A stretch of DNA of 42,909 nt from Smithella sp. PtaU1.Bin162 (GCA_002068015.1 MVRV01000139.1:1-42909); one strand, 5' to 3'. Positions 16,160 through 25,220 are shown, counted from the first letter of the stretch. Notes: a model not told the origin generated them from the letters alone. Made by a program: numbers and translations.

Positions 16160-19100
16160 ATGAATTTTATAAAAAAATCCCTCAAATATCCGCAAGTGAC
16201 CATATCCATTATGCTCCTGACTTTCCTGGTCGGCTTATATTCTTTAATTTACATGCCGCGGCGTGAAGACGCCAAAATTCTTATGCGCATCGGACAGGTC
16301 ATCGCTTACTACCCTGGAGCGAATTCACTGCAGGTTGAAGAGCAGGTGACCAGGAAACTCGAGCAGTATCTTTTTCAATATGAAGAAGTCAGGAAAGAGA
16401 AAACGATCTCTACTACCCGTGACGGTGCCGTCGTTATTAATGTATGGTTGAATGATGATGTGGAAAATGTGGATATTTTCTGGAGCAAGCTCAACCATCA
16501 GATGCTCGTACTGAAAGCCGTCAATCTGCCGCCGGGGGTGCAGGGCCCCTTTGTCAATTACGAATTCGGAGATACGGAGGCGCTGCTTGTCGGCATTGAA
16601 ATGGATCACCCCGATTACGCTCAACTGAGAGATTATGTCCAAAAGCTGGAGGACAGTCTCAAAACCATCAAAGCGGTTTCGAAAATAAAACGTATCGGCG
16701 AGCAGAAAGAGCAGCTTGTCATTTCATCCAGCAGTGCCAAATTAAATCAGTACGGGACCTCGTTTGCAAAAGTCATGCAGGTGTTGCAGTCACAAAACGC
16801 CATCGGGCCCACGGGTGATATCAAAACGTCCGATACCAAAATTACTCTTTACAGTCAGGGGTATTACAAAACAGAAACGGATATTGCCGATCAGATCATC
16901 GGTGTTGCCAAAACCGGCCAGGTGGTTCGCCTGAAAGACGTGGCTCATCTTCAAAGACAGTATCAGGAACCGGTATCCAAGGTTATGGTCAACGGGTGCA
17001 ACACCATGCTGCTGGCCGTTCAAATGCGGGAGGGCAACAATATCGTTGAATTCGGTAAAGAGGTGGACAGGAAACTGGCCGAAGCAAAAAAACTGCTTCC
17101 TGCCAACGTCAAGCTGACCACGATTGTAAATCAATCCAAAATCGTCGATAGAAATGTCAGCCAGTTTATGCGGGAATTTATTATGGCGATTGTTGCAGTT
17201 ATTGTGATCATCGTATTACTGCTGCCGTTCCGCGTTGCCGCTGTTGCCGCTATGGCTATTCCCATGACCATTGCGGTGACGTTTGCTCTAATGCATGCCA
17301 CTGGTATCGAACTGCATCAGGTTTCCCTGGCATCCTTAATTGTAGTATTGGGCATGGTGGTGGATGATGCCGTGGTTGTTGCCGATAATTATGTGGAGCT
17401 GCTCGACAAAGGTGTGAACAGGAGTCTCGCCGCCTGGAAGAGCGCAACCGAGCTTGTCGTACCCATTCTAACGGCCACACTGACCATAATTGCGGCCTTT
17501 TTACCGCTGGTGACTTTAACGGGGATGGTTCAGGAGTTCATTATTGCCTTGCCGCTGACCGTCTCCATCGCTCTGGCGTCTTCATTCATCGTAGCCATGC
17601 TTTTAACGCCTGCTTTGTGTTTCATCTTTATTAAAAAAGGTCTTCACAATTCTTTCACCGAATCAGCGCAAAATAAAAAAAAGGTATCGCTGCTCTCTCT
17701 GATGCAACTGGGATACGACAAAACGATCACTTGGTGTATGCTCCACTCCAAACTGACGATAGTCGTTTGTCTGTCTAGTATCCTCATGGCGGCTTTTTTA
17801 TATCAGGTTATTCCGCAGAAATTTTTTCCGGCTGCCGAACGAAACCAGTTTGTGGTCGATCTATGGATGCCTACGGGCACAAAATTGGAAAAAACCGAGC
17901 AGGTTGTTTTGAAAATCCGGAACATGATTAAAACCGACAAGAGAGTCGTTTCCTATGCAACATTTATCGGCGCCAGTTCGCCCCGCTTTTATTATAATTT
18001 TATGCCTGAACCACCGGTTGATAATTTTGCCCAGATACTTGTCAATACGTATACAGACAAAGAAGCGTATCAACTTTGCCTGGAATTAAATGCCAAAGCC
18101 GTAAGAGAAGTTCCGGAAGGAAATGTTCAGGCCAGGCTCATGCAGCAGGGAAAGCCTTCGATCACCTCTGTGGAAATCAGAATCGTCGGCGATGATATTG
18201 TAACACTGAAAAGCATTGGCAATCGGATTCAGGATATTATTCGCAAGACCCATGCTGCAGCCTTTGTTCGTACTGATTTCAAAGAGGATTATTATGGTGT
18301 TGCCGTTCGGCTTAAGGACAGTGCCGAACACTTGGGATTCACGACAAGCGGTATTGCGAAATCAATATACGGAGGCTTCACAGGTGTTTCGGTGTCAACC
18401 CTGTACGAAGGCAATACGCCCGTGGATATTCTCCTGCGGCTGGAGGAACAAAGCCGCAGGAATTTTGATGATTTGCAGAATATGTATCTTACATCACCTG
18501 CCACCGGAGCCGCCGTCCCGCTGCGTCAAATAGCATTATTAGAACCCGAGTGGCACAATGGCCGGATTATTCACCGCAACGGTCTGAGAACTCTGACGGT
18601 TCAATGTGAACCGGTGGAAGGAATGCTCGCCTCCCAAATCCTCAAAAAAATAATGCCGGACATATCCGGACTTGCTCTTCCTGTGGGCTACAGAATTGAA
18701 TATGGAGGCGAATACGAAAACCGGCGGGAAACATTCTCCGAAATGAGTCTGGCTTTGGGAATCAGTTTGCTCTTGATTTTCCTGGTTCTCCTGTTCCAGT
18801 TCCGCAACCTGAAAGAAACATCCATTGTGATGCTGACGATTCCCCTGAGCATGTTCGGAGCTTTACTGGGTTTATTAATAACCCGTAACTCCTTCGGGTT
18901 CACGGCCTTTGTCGGTTTGATCAGTTTGTCGGGTCTTGTGGTCAGAAATGCCATTATCCTGCTTGACCATGCCAACGAGCTTGTCCATAATGGCGTTGCC
19001 ATACCAACTGCCGCCCTCGAAGCCGGTAAAAGGCGGTTGCGGCCTATTTTTTTGACAGCCAGCGCGGCGGCGATCGGCGTCATTCCCATGATTATTTCCG

Positions 19101-20617
19101 GCTCGCCGATGTGGAGCCCCTTAGCCAGTGTGATCGCGGTTGGTATTATGTTCGCCATGGTCATATCCTTGTTGCTTGTACCGGTTCTTTATGCCCGGGT
19201 GATCAAACCATCAGATAAAAAACAAGAATTGGACACAGCGGAGAGCAAAGCTAAGGGGCTTGTTAAACCGGGAGCAATGACGGTGCTTTCCTGTATGATA
19301 TTGTTTTTGTTGGCGACGAACGTCAATGCCCAACAGAATACGGAAACATTAAATTTACAAAAAGTAATGGACCTGGCCGTTCAAAACAATCGCTTGCTTA
19401 ACATTAAGAAAATGCAGTTGGATGAAAAACAACAAAAAGTAAACGAAGACAGGGTAAAATATTTTCCATCCGTTACTCTTGGCGGTAATTATCAATATAA
19501 TGATCATTTGTCCGCTCTTACTATTCCGCAAGGTGCATTCGGTGAGCTTCCCCTGGGCGGAACCAGAATCCCAATGCCGGCGACGGGAAAAACTTTCATT
19601 TTAGGTGATCATAATACATACAGTTCTGCCGCCACATTATACCAGCCGATTTCCCAAATTCCGAAAATTAAAGCCGGGGTTGATGTTTCCAAAACGGAAC
19701 TGCAAATCGTAAAAATTGAACAGGATAAAGCAACCATGCAGGTCAAGCAAACCGCCGAAAAACTGTATTTCAGTTTGTTGATCTTGCAGAAGCAAAAAGA
19801 AGAGGCGGAAATCAAGCTATTACTGGCGAAGAAGAAACTGCACGATGCGGAAAGTGCAGTTCTCGCCGGCAAAGCCACCTTATCCAATGAAATAGGGCTG
19901 CGTGCCAATGTTGCTGATGAAGAACAAAATCTGCTGAAGATAAATATCCAAATTGACGATTATTCCGCCGACATGAAGCGTTTTATCGGATTACCTTCTG
20001 CAAGTATGTGTGTATTCACGCCGGTTTTTTTCGATGACACTCCTGTTCGTCTGCTGCCGATGGAGTCCCTTGTTCGGGAGGCGCAGGAGGGCAACACGGA
20101 TCTGAAAATTGCAGCTCTCTATAAGAAGAAAGCCGAGTATGCTGTTCGGGCAAGCCAATACAGCTATCTGCCTGATTTCGGTCTCATGGGCGGTTATACT
20201 TATCAGGAAGGCAATGCGCTCTACCCGGAAAATAATACATTTATCGGCATTTCCCTGAAATGGAATATTCAGGAAGCTTTTTCGAATACTTATGTGAAGA
20301 GGCAGCGCCTTTCCCTGAAAAAACAAGCTGAAGAAAATCTGGTAAATACATGCGAACAGGTCAACGCGGATATTGAAAAGGCATATCGGAAATTGGCACA
20401 ATCGGTCGAACTGATAGCAGTGGTTAATAAAGTATTGGCTTTTCGTCGGGAAGATTTAAAGATTCAAGCCGACCGTTACCATGCGGGGCTGAATCTGGAA
20501 GCGGACCTGCTGGCGGGTCGAGCTGCCCTGGCGAAGGCAGAAGCGGATTTATTTGCCGCGCAACTCAATTACAGGATTGCTTTGACGGAGCTGCAGATTC
20601 TTACCGGTAAATTCTGA
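16160..20617 (+). CDS. RND efflux permease fused to a TolC-type outer-membrane factor
   Basis: A 1485-residue protein. Residues 1-1018 are a full RND permease of the hydrophobe/amphiphile (HAE-1) type: a first membrane helix, periplasmic porter domains, and the TM4 proton-relay motif G398-M-V-V-D402-D403-A, ending after TM12 at VLYARVIKPSDKK. A basic linker (1019-1039) follows. Next is a signal-peptide-like segment MTVLSCMILFLLATNVNAQQ at 1040-1059 with an AxA-like site after A1057. A complete TolC-family factor occupies 1060-1485, with two repeats of helices and ending NYRIALTELQILTGKF. No stop or frameshift separates them. GGGAG lies only 2 bases before the internal ATG at 19277, too close for good re-initiation. 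Topology (C-terminus of RND inside, basic linker, hydrophobic segment) would let signal peptidase release the channel. RND-TolC fusions are known among some Bacteroidota CzcA-type pumps, but for an HAE-type pump this looks rare. Confidence 0.92.
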   Translation: MNFIKKSLKYPQVTISIMLLTFLVGLYSLIYMPRREDAKILMRIGQVIAYYPGANSLQVEEQVTRKLEQYLFQYEEVRKEKTISTTRDGAVVINVWLNDDVENVDIFWSKLNHQMLVLKAVNLPPGVQGPFVNYEFGDTEALLVGIEMDHPDYAQLRDYVQKLEDSLKTIKAVSKIKRIGEQKEQLVISSSSAKLNQYGTSFAKVMQVLQSQNAIGPTGDIKTSDTKITLYSQGYYKTETDIADQIIGVAKTGQVVRLKDVAHLQRQYQEPVSKVMVNGCNTMLLAVQMREGNNIVEFGKEVDRKLAEAKKLLPANVKLTTIVNQSKIVDRNVSQFMREFIMAIVAVIVIIVLLLPFRVAAVAAMAIPMTIAVTFALMHATGIELHQVSLASLIVVLGMVVDDAVVVADNYVELLDKGVNRSLAAWKSATELVVPILTATLTIIAAFLPLVTLTGMVQEFIIALPLTVSIALASSFIVAMLLTPALCFIFIKKGLHNSFTESAQNKKKVSLLSLMQLGYDKTITWCMLHSKLTIVVCLSSILMAAFLYQVIPQKFFPAAERNQFVVDLWMPTGTKLEKTEQVVLKIRNMIKTDKRVVSYATFIGASSPRFYYNFMPEPPVDNFAQILVNTYTDKEAYQLCLELNAKAVREVPEGNVQARLMQQGKPSITSVEIRIVGDDIVTLKSIGNRIQDIIRKTHAAAFVRTDFKEDYYGVAVRLKDSAEHLGFTTSGIAKSIYGGFTGVSVSTLYEGNTPVDILLRLEEQSRRNFDDLQNMYLTSPATGAAVPLRQIALLEPEWHNGRIIHRNGLRTLTVQCEPVEGMLASQILKKIMPDISGLALPVGYRIEYGGEYENRRETFSEMSLALGISLLLIFLVLLFQFRNLKETSIVMLTIPLSMFGALLGLLITRNSFGFTAFVGLISLSGLVVRNAIILLDHANELVHNGVAIPTAALEAGKRRLRPIFLTASAAAIGVIPMIISGSPMWSPLASVIAVGIMFAMVISLLLVPVLYARVIKPSDKKQELDTAESKAKGLVKPGAMTVLSCMILFLLATNVNAQQNTETLNLQKVMDLAVQNNRLLNIKKMQLDEKQQKVNEDRVKYFPSVTLGGNYQYNDHLSALTIPQGAFGELPLGGTRIPMPATGKTFILGDHNTYSSAATLYQPISQIPKIKAGVDVSKTELQIVKIEQDKATMQVKQTAEKLYFSLLILQKQKEEAEIKLLLAKKKLHDAESAVLAGKATLSNEIGLRANVADEEQNLLKINIQIDDYSADMKRFIGLPSASMCVFTPVFFDDTPVRLLPMESLVREAQEGNTDLKIAALYKKKAEYAVRASQYSYLPDFGLMGGYTYQEGNALYPENNTFIGISLKWNIQEAFSNTYVKRQRLSLKKQAEENLVNTCEQVNADIEKAYRKLAQSVELIAVVNKVLAFRREDLKIQADRYHAGLNLEADLLAGRAALAKAEADLFAAQLNYRIALTELQILTGKF

Positions 20618-20729
20618 TGAATTTGCTCAGGAACAACTTTTTATCTGCGGAAACCGGAAAATTTCACCAATGCCTTTTCCACACAGAAGCTCAGCATATT
20701 GCTCCGCCGTTTTAGTTGCCAAAATTAAT

Positions 20730-20759
20730 TTGACATCCTGCTTTGCGTCGGCGTATATC
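20730..20759 (+). promoter_or_regulatory. Promoter of ddl
   Basis: TTGACA at 20730-20735, an 18-base spacer and TATATC at 20754-20759. Transcription would start near 20766, about 30 bases before the ATG at 20796. Confidence 0.65.
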
Positions 20760-20795
20760 TTTTCTGAACTTATAAAAACTTTCCGGGGATAAAAT

Positions 20796-21920
20796 ATGAT
20801 GCAGTCTTCAGCTAAAATGAAAATTGGTGTTTTATACGGCGGAAGATCGGGTGAGCACGACGTTTCGCTTTGTTCGGCGGCGTCGGTAATTTCAGCGCTG
20901 GACGGCAACAAATACGAAATCACAGCCATAGGCATAGACCGGGACGGCAAATGGTATGTTCAGGATAAACCGGAAATAATTCCCCATAAGGATTTTGGCA
21001 GGATCCTTTCCCTGAAAAAAAGAGGGAACTGGTTGGTCAATCATTTCGAAAATGAAAACAGGATATATCTGTATAATTTAGAAAACAAAGACGAAATCGT
21101 TATCGTTGACATCGTATTTCCTGTTTTACACGGGACATTTTGCGAAGACGGAACTTTGCAGGGGCTCCTGGAGCTTGCTATGGTGCCTTACGTCGGGGCG
21201 GATGTTATCGGTTCGGCAATCGGTATGGATAAGGATGTTGCCAAAAGGCTGCTCGGTGCAGCCGGTATTCCGACAGTGCCTTCCCTGACGGTAAACAAGC
21301 AGCACTGGTATGATCATCAGGAATCGATTGTGCAAAAAGCCATTTCCGAACTGGGTTTGCCGCTTTTTGTCAAGCCGGTATGTGCCGGTTCTTCCGTCGG
21401 CGTAAAAAAAATAAAAGACAAAGTATCCTTCCCGGAAGCGGTAAATTTTGCTCTGCAGTTTGATACGCGGGCGATAATTGAAAAAGCCGTCGACTGCCGG
21501 GAAATCGAATGCGCGGTGCTCGGCAACGAAAACCCTGAAGCCTCAATCCTGGGAGAAATCGTTTCCAGTCATGAGTTTTATTCCTATGAGGCCAAATATA
21601 TTGATCCGAACGGAGCCGTGACAAAAATTCCCGCACAGGTCGAACCTTCGCTTGCTGCTTTGATCAGGCAAACAGCCGTTGCCGGATACAGAGCTCTGGG
21701 GTGCAGTTCCATGGCCCGGGTTGATTTCTTTCTCGATAAAAAAACCGGCGAGTTCTACCTCAACGAAATAAATACGCTTCCCGGTTTTACGAGCATCAGC
21801 ATGTATCCCAAACTCTGGGAGGCTACCGGAATTAAATATGGCGATCTTCTCGACAAGCTGATTCAATTCGCGCTGGACAGACATCGAAAGAAGCAAGCAG
21901 TTAAAACAGAGTACAGGTAA
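20796..21920 (+). CDS. ddl: D-alanine-D-alanine ligase
   Basis: A 374-residue ATP-grasp enzyme that makes the D-Ala-D-Ala dipeptide for peptidoglycan. The N-terminal motif is GGRSGEHDVSLCSAASV. The ATP-binding segment is GLPLFVKPVCAGSSVGVKK. The omega-loop FYSYEAKY keeps the Tyr that marks D-Ala rather than D-lactate specificity. The metal and phosphate end is NEINTLPGFTSISMYP. It is slightly longer than usual (about 305-365), as in the DdlA-type subgroup. GGGGAT precedes ATG 20796, with a second ATG at 20799. It is a single-gene unit with its own promoter. Confidence 0.94.
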   Translation: MMQSSAKMKIGVLYGGRSGEHDVSLCSAASVISALDGNKYEITAIGIDRDGKWYVQDKPEIIPHKDFGRILSLKKRGNWLVNHFENENRIYLYNLENKDEIVIVDIVFPVLHGTFCEDGTLQGLLELAMVPYVGADVIGSAIGMDKDVAKRLLGAAGIPTVPSLTVNKQHWYDHQESIVQKAISELGLPLFVKPVCAGSSVGVKKIKDKVSFPEAVNFALQFDTRAIIEKAVDCREIECAVLGNENPEASILGEIVSSHEFYSYEAKYIDPNGAVTKIPAQVEPSLAALIRQTAVAGYRALGCSSMARVDFFLDKKTGEFYLNEINTLPGFTSISMYPKLWEATGIKYGDLLDKLIQFALDRHRKKQAVKTEYR

Positions 21921-21955
21921 CAGCAATAATTAAAGCAAAAATATTTTTACAAAAC

Positions 21956-21984
21956 TTGACTGTCATTCGAAAAAAGATTAATTG
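21956..21984 (+). promoter_or_regulatory. Weak candidate promoter of the double TetR gene
   Basis: TTGACT at 21956-21961, a 17-base spacer and TAATTG at 21979-21984. The -10 is poor. The 166-bp gap has no obvious copy of the dyads seen at 23760-23805, so autoregulation through that motif is not supported. Confidence 0.3.
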
Positions 21985-22086
21985 TAACCAGCTTATAAAA
22001 ATTTTAAAATTAATAGAAGTTGCCGAAAAAAACACTGATGGCTGCCTTAAACAGGCAATGCATTCGAGAGGTATAATAATTTTATA

Positions 22087-23388
22087 ATGTCTGATATTCC
22101 CCTATCTCATCCTGCATCATACTGGAAAAAATCTTCCAAAGATCCTCGTGTGACGAAAGGAGAACTTTCCCGCGCAACAATATTGGATACCGCCCATGAT
22201 GTGTTCAAAGCGATGGGCTACTACAATGCTTCCATTTCGGAAATTACCCGCAGATGTAATGTTTCCGCCGCTACTTTTTACCGGTATTTCAAAAATAAGG
22301 AGCAGATATTTCTCCAGCTGACCGGTATGGTTATATCCCGTTTTAAGGTAATGGCGGCTTCCTTGAAGCTGGAAGGACTTGATTTTCCCGGAAGATTACG
22401 GGAGGTTATAAAACTTCTTTATATTCACAGCCGTGACAATTTTGCTTTTCACAGGATGCTGGGTGAATCGGAGCTTATCGACCATGTTGCCATTGATTAT
22501 TATGAATCCATCGCCGAGTTTTTCCGGAATTATCTCAAGCGCGAAGCACGGGCAGGAAATATCCGGACGGTGAATCCGGACATTGTCGCTTATGCACTCA
22601 TGGGTATTTGTTATTTTCAATTTTTAAGAAAAGACAAAACGAATGATGAGTTTTCCGAGGATAAAACCGTAGATTTGCTTACCGAGTTGGTTATTAACGG
22701 CATCAGCGGACCGGCCCGGTGGAATAAAGCGAAAAATTGGGACATCCTGAACAAGCCAGTCCCTGTTCCGATAAATGCCGTAAAAGGTGAACCGATAACA
22801 AAAGGTGAAAAAACAAGAGAGACGATTCTGCTGTCGGCAGAAAAAATATTCGGCCAGTTGGGGGTTAATCGCACCAATATTGCGGATATTACCCGTGACG
22901 CCGGTGTTGCCCATGGTACTTTTTATGTTCATTTTGAGAGTAAGGGCGAATTACTGGAAGGGCTTGTAAAATATGCCAATCATCTGATTCGCAGAGATTT
23001 GCAACGATCGGTTGTTAATGTCCGTGACAGAAGAGATATTGAGCGCATCGCAATTCTAGTAAGCTTCGAATTCATTCAGCGCCATAAATGGATCTACAGA
23101 ATCGTGCCCGAATTTGAAATGATCGATAAGACGGTTACCTTCTGGTACTATAACAAAATATCCGAAGGTTATATTCGAGGGCTGGAACAGGGAATAAATA
23201 AAGGTCAGATACGCAGTATCCCTCCGACATTTCTGGCCTGGTATCTGATGGGCTATACTCATTTCATTTCTCTGAAGTGGATTGTTTGGCCCGTTGATTC
23301 TCAGACAAGAATGACCGATAAAATGGTGAAAGAAATAATTGAATTTATGCTGTTCGGTATAAAACCGGTAAAAAAAATAAAAAAATAA
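22087..23388 (+). CDS. Regulator with two TetR units in one chain
   Basis: A 433-residue protein made of two TetR halves. The first helix-turn-helix is at about 28-78 (ATILDTAHDVFKAMGYYNAS ... CNVSAATFYRYFKNKEQIF), with a helical domain to about 215. The second helix-turn-helix is at about 243-293 (ETILLSAEKIFGQLGVNRTN ... AGVAHGTFYVHFESKGELL), with its own helical domain to the end. Both recognition helices look intact, so one chain may act as a covalent pseudo-dimer or bridge two sites. It lies 458 bp upstream of the transporter/CoA-ligase cluster on the same strand and is the natural regulator of it (inference). The two halves are clearly diverged, not a recent duplication. Confidence 0.88.
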   Translation: MSDIPLSHPASYWKKSSKDPRVTKGELSRATILDTAHDVFKAMGYYNASISEITRRCNVSAATFYRYFKNKEQIFLQLTGMVISRFKVMAASLKLEGLDFPGRLREVIKLLYIHSRDNFAFHRMLGESELIDHVAIDYYESIAEFFRNYLKREARAGNIRTVNPDIVAYALMGICYFQFLRKDKTNDEFSEDKTVDLLTELVINGISGPARWNKAKNWDILNKPVPVPINAVKGEPITKGEKTRETILLSAEKIFGQLGVNRTNIADITRDAGVAHGTFYVHFESKGELLEGLVKYANHLIRRDLQRSVVNVRDRRDIERIAILVSFEFIQRHKWIYRIVPEFEMIDKTVTFWYYNKISEGYIRGLEQGINKGQIRSIPPTFLAWYLMGYTHFISLKWIVWPVDSQTRMTDKMVKEIIEFMLFGIKPVKKIKK

Positions 23389-23727
23389 AATTTTCTGCCG
23401 CAGTATCAAAACTATTTTCCATATGGTTTCCGGATAACGCATGATTATATTGCTTTTTTCTCCTATTGGAGCTAATACCGCCGACACCCGTCTCGGCAAA
23501 TCTTTTTTCCATCTCTGGTTTTCGGAAAGTTACAATGCAAAAAATTATCTCTTCCTCCACTACTCCTTCATGAGTGAAGTGGCTAATCTTTTTTTTCAGA
23601 CAAGCTTTGCTTTTTTACAGAGATTTTTCCTTACAAATTTACATCGTCTTACATTAATTGTTCCCGGGAGCGGTTATCCGGGTACAGTGTCGTTATAGAG
23701 CATTAAAAATAATTTATACATTTTTTC
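23389..23727. other. Long non-coding region upstream of the acid-import cluster
   Basis: No reading frame here looks like a real protein. The 85-codon plus-strand frame at 23441-23698 has a composition unlike its neighbours and no ribosome binding site that I trust. A weak hairpin CCACT...AGTGG followed at a few bases by eight T residues (about 23560-23600) might end the regulator transcript. CCCGG/CCGGG near 23660 is another small inverted repeat. Confidence 0.4.
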
Positions 23728-23756
23728 TTGACAATCAATATTTATTCTGGAATAAA
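23728..23756 (+). promoter_or_regulatory. Candidate promoter of the acid-import cluster
   Basis: TTGACA at 23728-23733 and, after 17 bases, AATAAA at 23751-23756. The -35 is perfect and the -10 weak. The 20-bp palindrome at 23739-23758 fills the spacer and -10, so a bound regulator would block it. Confidence 0.55.
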
Positions 23757-23758
23757 TA
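23739..23758. promoter_or_regulatory. 20-bp palindrome over the -10 region, candidate operator
   Basis: TATTTATTC-TG-GAATAAATA is a perfect inverted repeat of nine bases per arm around TG. It lies between the -35 and the solute-binding protein gene, a classic repressor position. The double TetR protein encoded upstream is the leading candidate ligand. Confidence 0.55.
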
Positions 23759-23759
23759 A

Positions 23760-23805
23760 ATGAAAGGTGAGTCATGTTTCATATGAAAGGTGAGTCATAT
23801 TTCAT
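23760..23805. repeat. Two tandem 23-bp dyad repeats, candidate operators
   Basis: The 23-mers at 23760-23782 and 23783-23805 are head-to-tail and differ at one base (G/A at 23776/23799). Each is itself a dyad: ATGAAA and TTTCAT at the ends and TGAGTCA at the exact centre, with 9 of 11 base pairs symmetric. They sit just downstream of the promoter in the leader, 40 bases before the solute-binding protein start. Spacing of 23 bp is about two helical turns, which suits co-operative binding. Confidence 0.75.
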
Positions 23806-23846
23806 TTCACCTCGAACCTCAACAATAAAAAAAGGAGGGTGTATTT

Positions 23847-25061
23847 ATGGTAGAAAAAGTAAAAATCGTTTTGGCAGTTCTGTTGACGGCTTTCCTGGCA
23901 ATGATCATGAGCCAGTCGGCCGTCGCGTCCGGTGAACCGATAAAAATAGGGGTAGTTACATCCAGATCCGGAGTTTTCCAGGAATGGGGTACGGAGGAAC
24001 TTCGGGGTTTGGAATTGGGATTGGAATACGCCACAAACGGCACCAACAAAGTACTGGGTCGGGAAATAAAGCTGATCGTCGAAGATGATACCAGCAAGCC
24101 GGATGTCGGTGCACAAAAGGCAGTCAAGCTGTTAACCGAGGGTAAGGTCGACATTCTCACCGGTGCCATAAGCAGTGCCGTAGCAATGGCAATTCAGGCG
24201 AAAGTAGTTGAATATAAGAAACCCTATATTGTGAGCGCTGCTTCTGCTGATCAAATAACCGGCGAGAACTTTAACAGATATACCTTCCGCATCGGCAGAT
24301 CATTGCGTCAGGGTTCCCTCTCCGGTGCCAAATACATTGTGGACAAAATGGGCAAAAACATAGCTATTTTGGCTGCTGACTACGCGGGCGGGAGATCATT
24401 TGTCGCTGCATACAAGCAAGACTTTATAGCCAACGGCGGGAAGATAGTTGTAGAACTTTATGCTCCTCTTACGACCGGCGATTTTACTCCCTATTTGCAG
24501 AAAATTAAGGCCTCTGGAGCCAACACACTGATGGTGTTCGTGACGGGCGCAAATTTTACCACTCTGCTGCCCAAGCAAATCGGGGAGATTGGTATTTACG
24601 AGAAAATGAAGGTTGCAACTGATTTCGCCGACATCACATTTTTCAAGTCGTTAGGCATGGCAGCTGTGGGCATGGTGGGCACCTGCATGTATTATTATGA
24701 ACTTTTTGACAATCCCTTGAACAAGTGGTTAGTCGAGCATCATCAGAAGAAATTCAATGCTCCTCCGGAACTGTGGGCCGGCCATAGTTTTGCAACCGGT
24801 ATCGCTTTGATTGCAGCCATTAAAAAGGCCGGATCAGTTGAAACCGAAGCCCTGATTAAGGCGCTCGAAGGTCTTGAGTTTTACGGGCCTAAAACAACAA
24901 CCGAGAAAATTCGTATCCGTCCGGAAGACCATCAGGCCATGCAGGGAGTTCCTTTTGTTGAGTTGGTAAAAGTTGAGGGTAGGGACTATCCGGTGCCTAA
25001 ACTGGTGTTTCTGCCTACTGCCGAACAAGCCACGCCCCCGATTACTGTACCTAAGAAATAA
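23847..25061 (+). CDS. Periplasmic solute-binding protein of a branched-chain-type ABC importer
   Basis: A 404-residue LivK-type binding protein. The signal peptide is at 1-29 (VLAVLLTAFLAMIM ... AVAS). The mature part starts EPIKIGVVTSRSGVFQEWGTEEL, the usual opening of this family, and spans both lobes to the end. Family ligands include branched-chain amino acids, amides and aromatic or aliphatic acids. The neighbouring acyl-CoA ligases favour a carboxylic acid (inference). GGAGG lies 8-9 bases before ATG. The gene follows the palindrome and tandem dyads and is followed by a stem-loop at 25077-25111 that may limit transcription of the rest. Confidence 0.92.
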   Translation: MVEKVKIVLAVLLTAFLAMIMSQSAVASGEPIKIGVVTSRSGVFQEWGTEELRGLELGLEYATNGTNKVLGREIKLIVEDDTSKPDVGAQKAVKLLTEGKVDILTGAISSAVAMAIQAKVVEYKKPYIVSAASADQITGENFNRYTFRIGRSLRQGSLSGAKYIVDKMGKNIAILAADYAGGRSFVAAYKQDFIANGGKIVVELYAPLTTGDFTPYLQKIKASGANTLMVFVTGANFTTLLPKQIGEIGIYEKMKVATDFADITFFKSLGMAAVGMVGTCMYYYELFDNPLNKWLVEHHQKKFNAPPELWAGHSFATGIALIAAIKKAGSVETEALIKALEGLEFYGPKTTTEKIRIRPEDHQAMQGVPFVELVKVEGRDYPVPKLVFLPTAEQATPPITVPKK

Positions 25062-25076
25062 ACAATCCGCCGGAAG

Positions 25077-25117
25077 GTGCCCGGTCTGGCGGCAGTATAA
25101 TTACCGGGCACTCTTTC
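25077..25117 (+). terminator. Stem-loop after the binding-protein gene, possible attenuator
   Basis: GTGCCCGGT (25077-25085) pairs perfectly with ACCGGGCAC (25103-25111) around a 17-base loop, followed by TCTTTCC. The tail is poor in T, so it may only partly terminate or may protect the upstream mRNA. That would give more binding protein than enzymes, a common arrangement. Confidence 0.55.
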
Positions 25118-25220
25118 CGCTTTAAGGAGCGTGAGCACATAATAATTGTGAGGAAATGATATGTTGTCGGACTCATTTGCAGGAGAAAAGCTGCATGTCT
25201 TCAGGATCTGAATAATCTTG

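Noticed and set aside
19270-19279. An independent translation start for the TolC part at ATG 19277
   Set aside because: GGGAG is only two bases from the ATG and there is no stop upstream, so I treat it as internal. It cannot be fully excluded and is listed as a check in the fusion finding.
16160-20617. Lipoprotein signal at C1045 in the fusion protein
   Set aside because: VLSC does not match the lipobox well (Leu at -2), and the AxA-like site after A1057 fits better.
23441-23698. An 85-codon plus-strand frame upstream of the binding-protein gene
   Set aside because: No clear ribosome binding site, composition rich in Phe and Leu without a membrane pattern, and overlap with another random frame on the minus strand.
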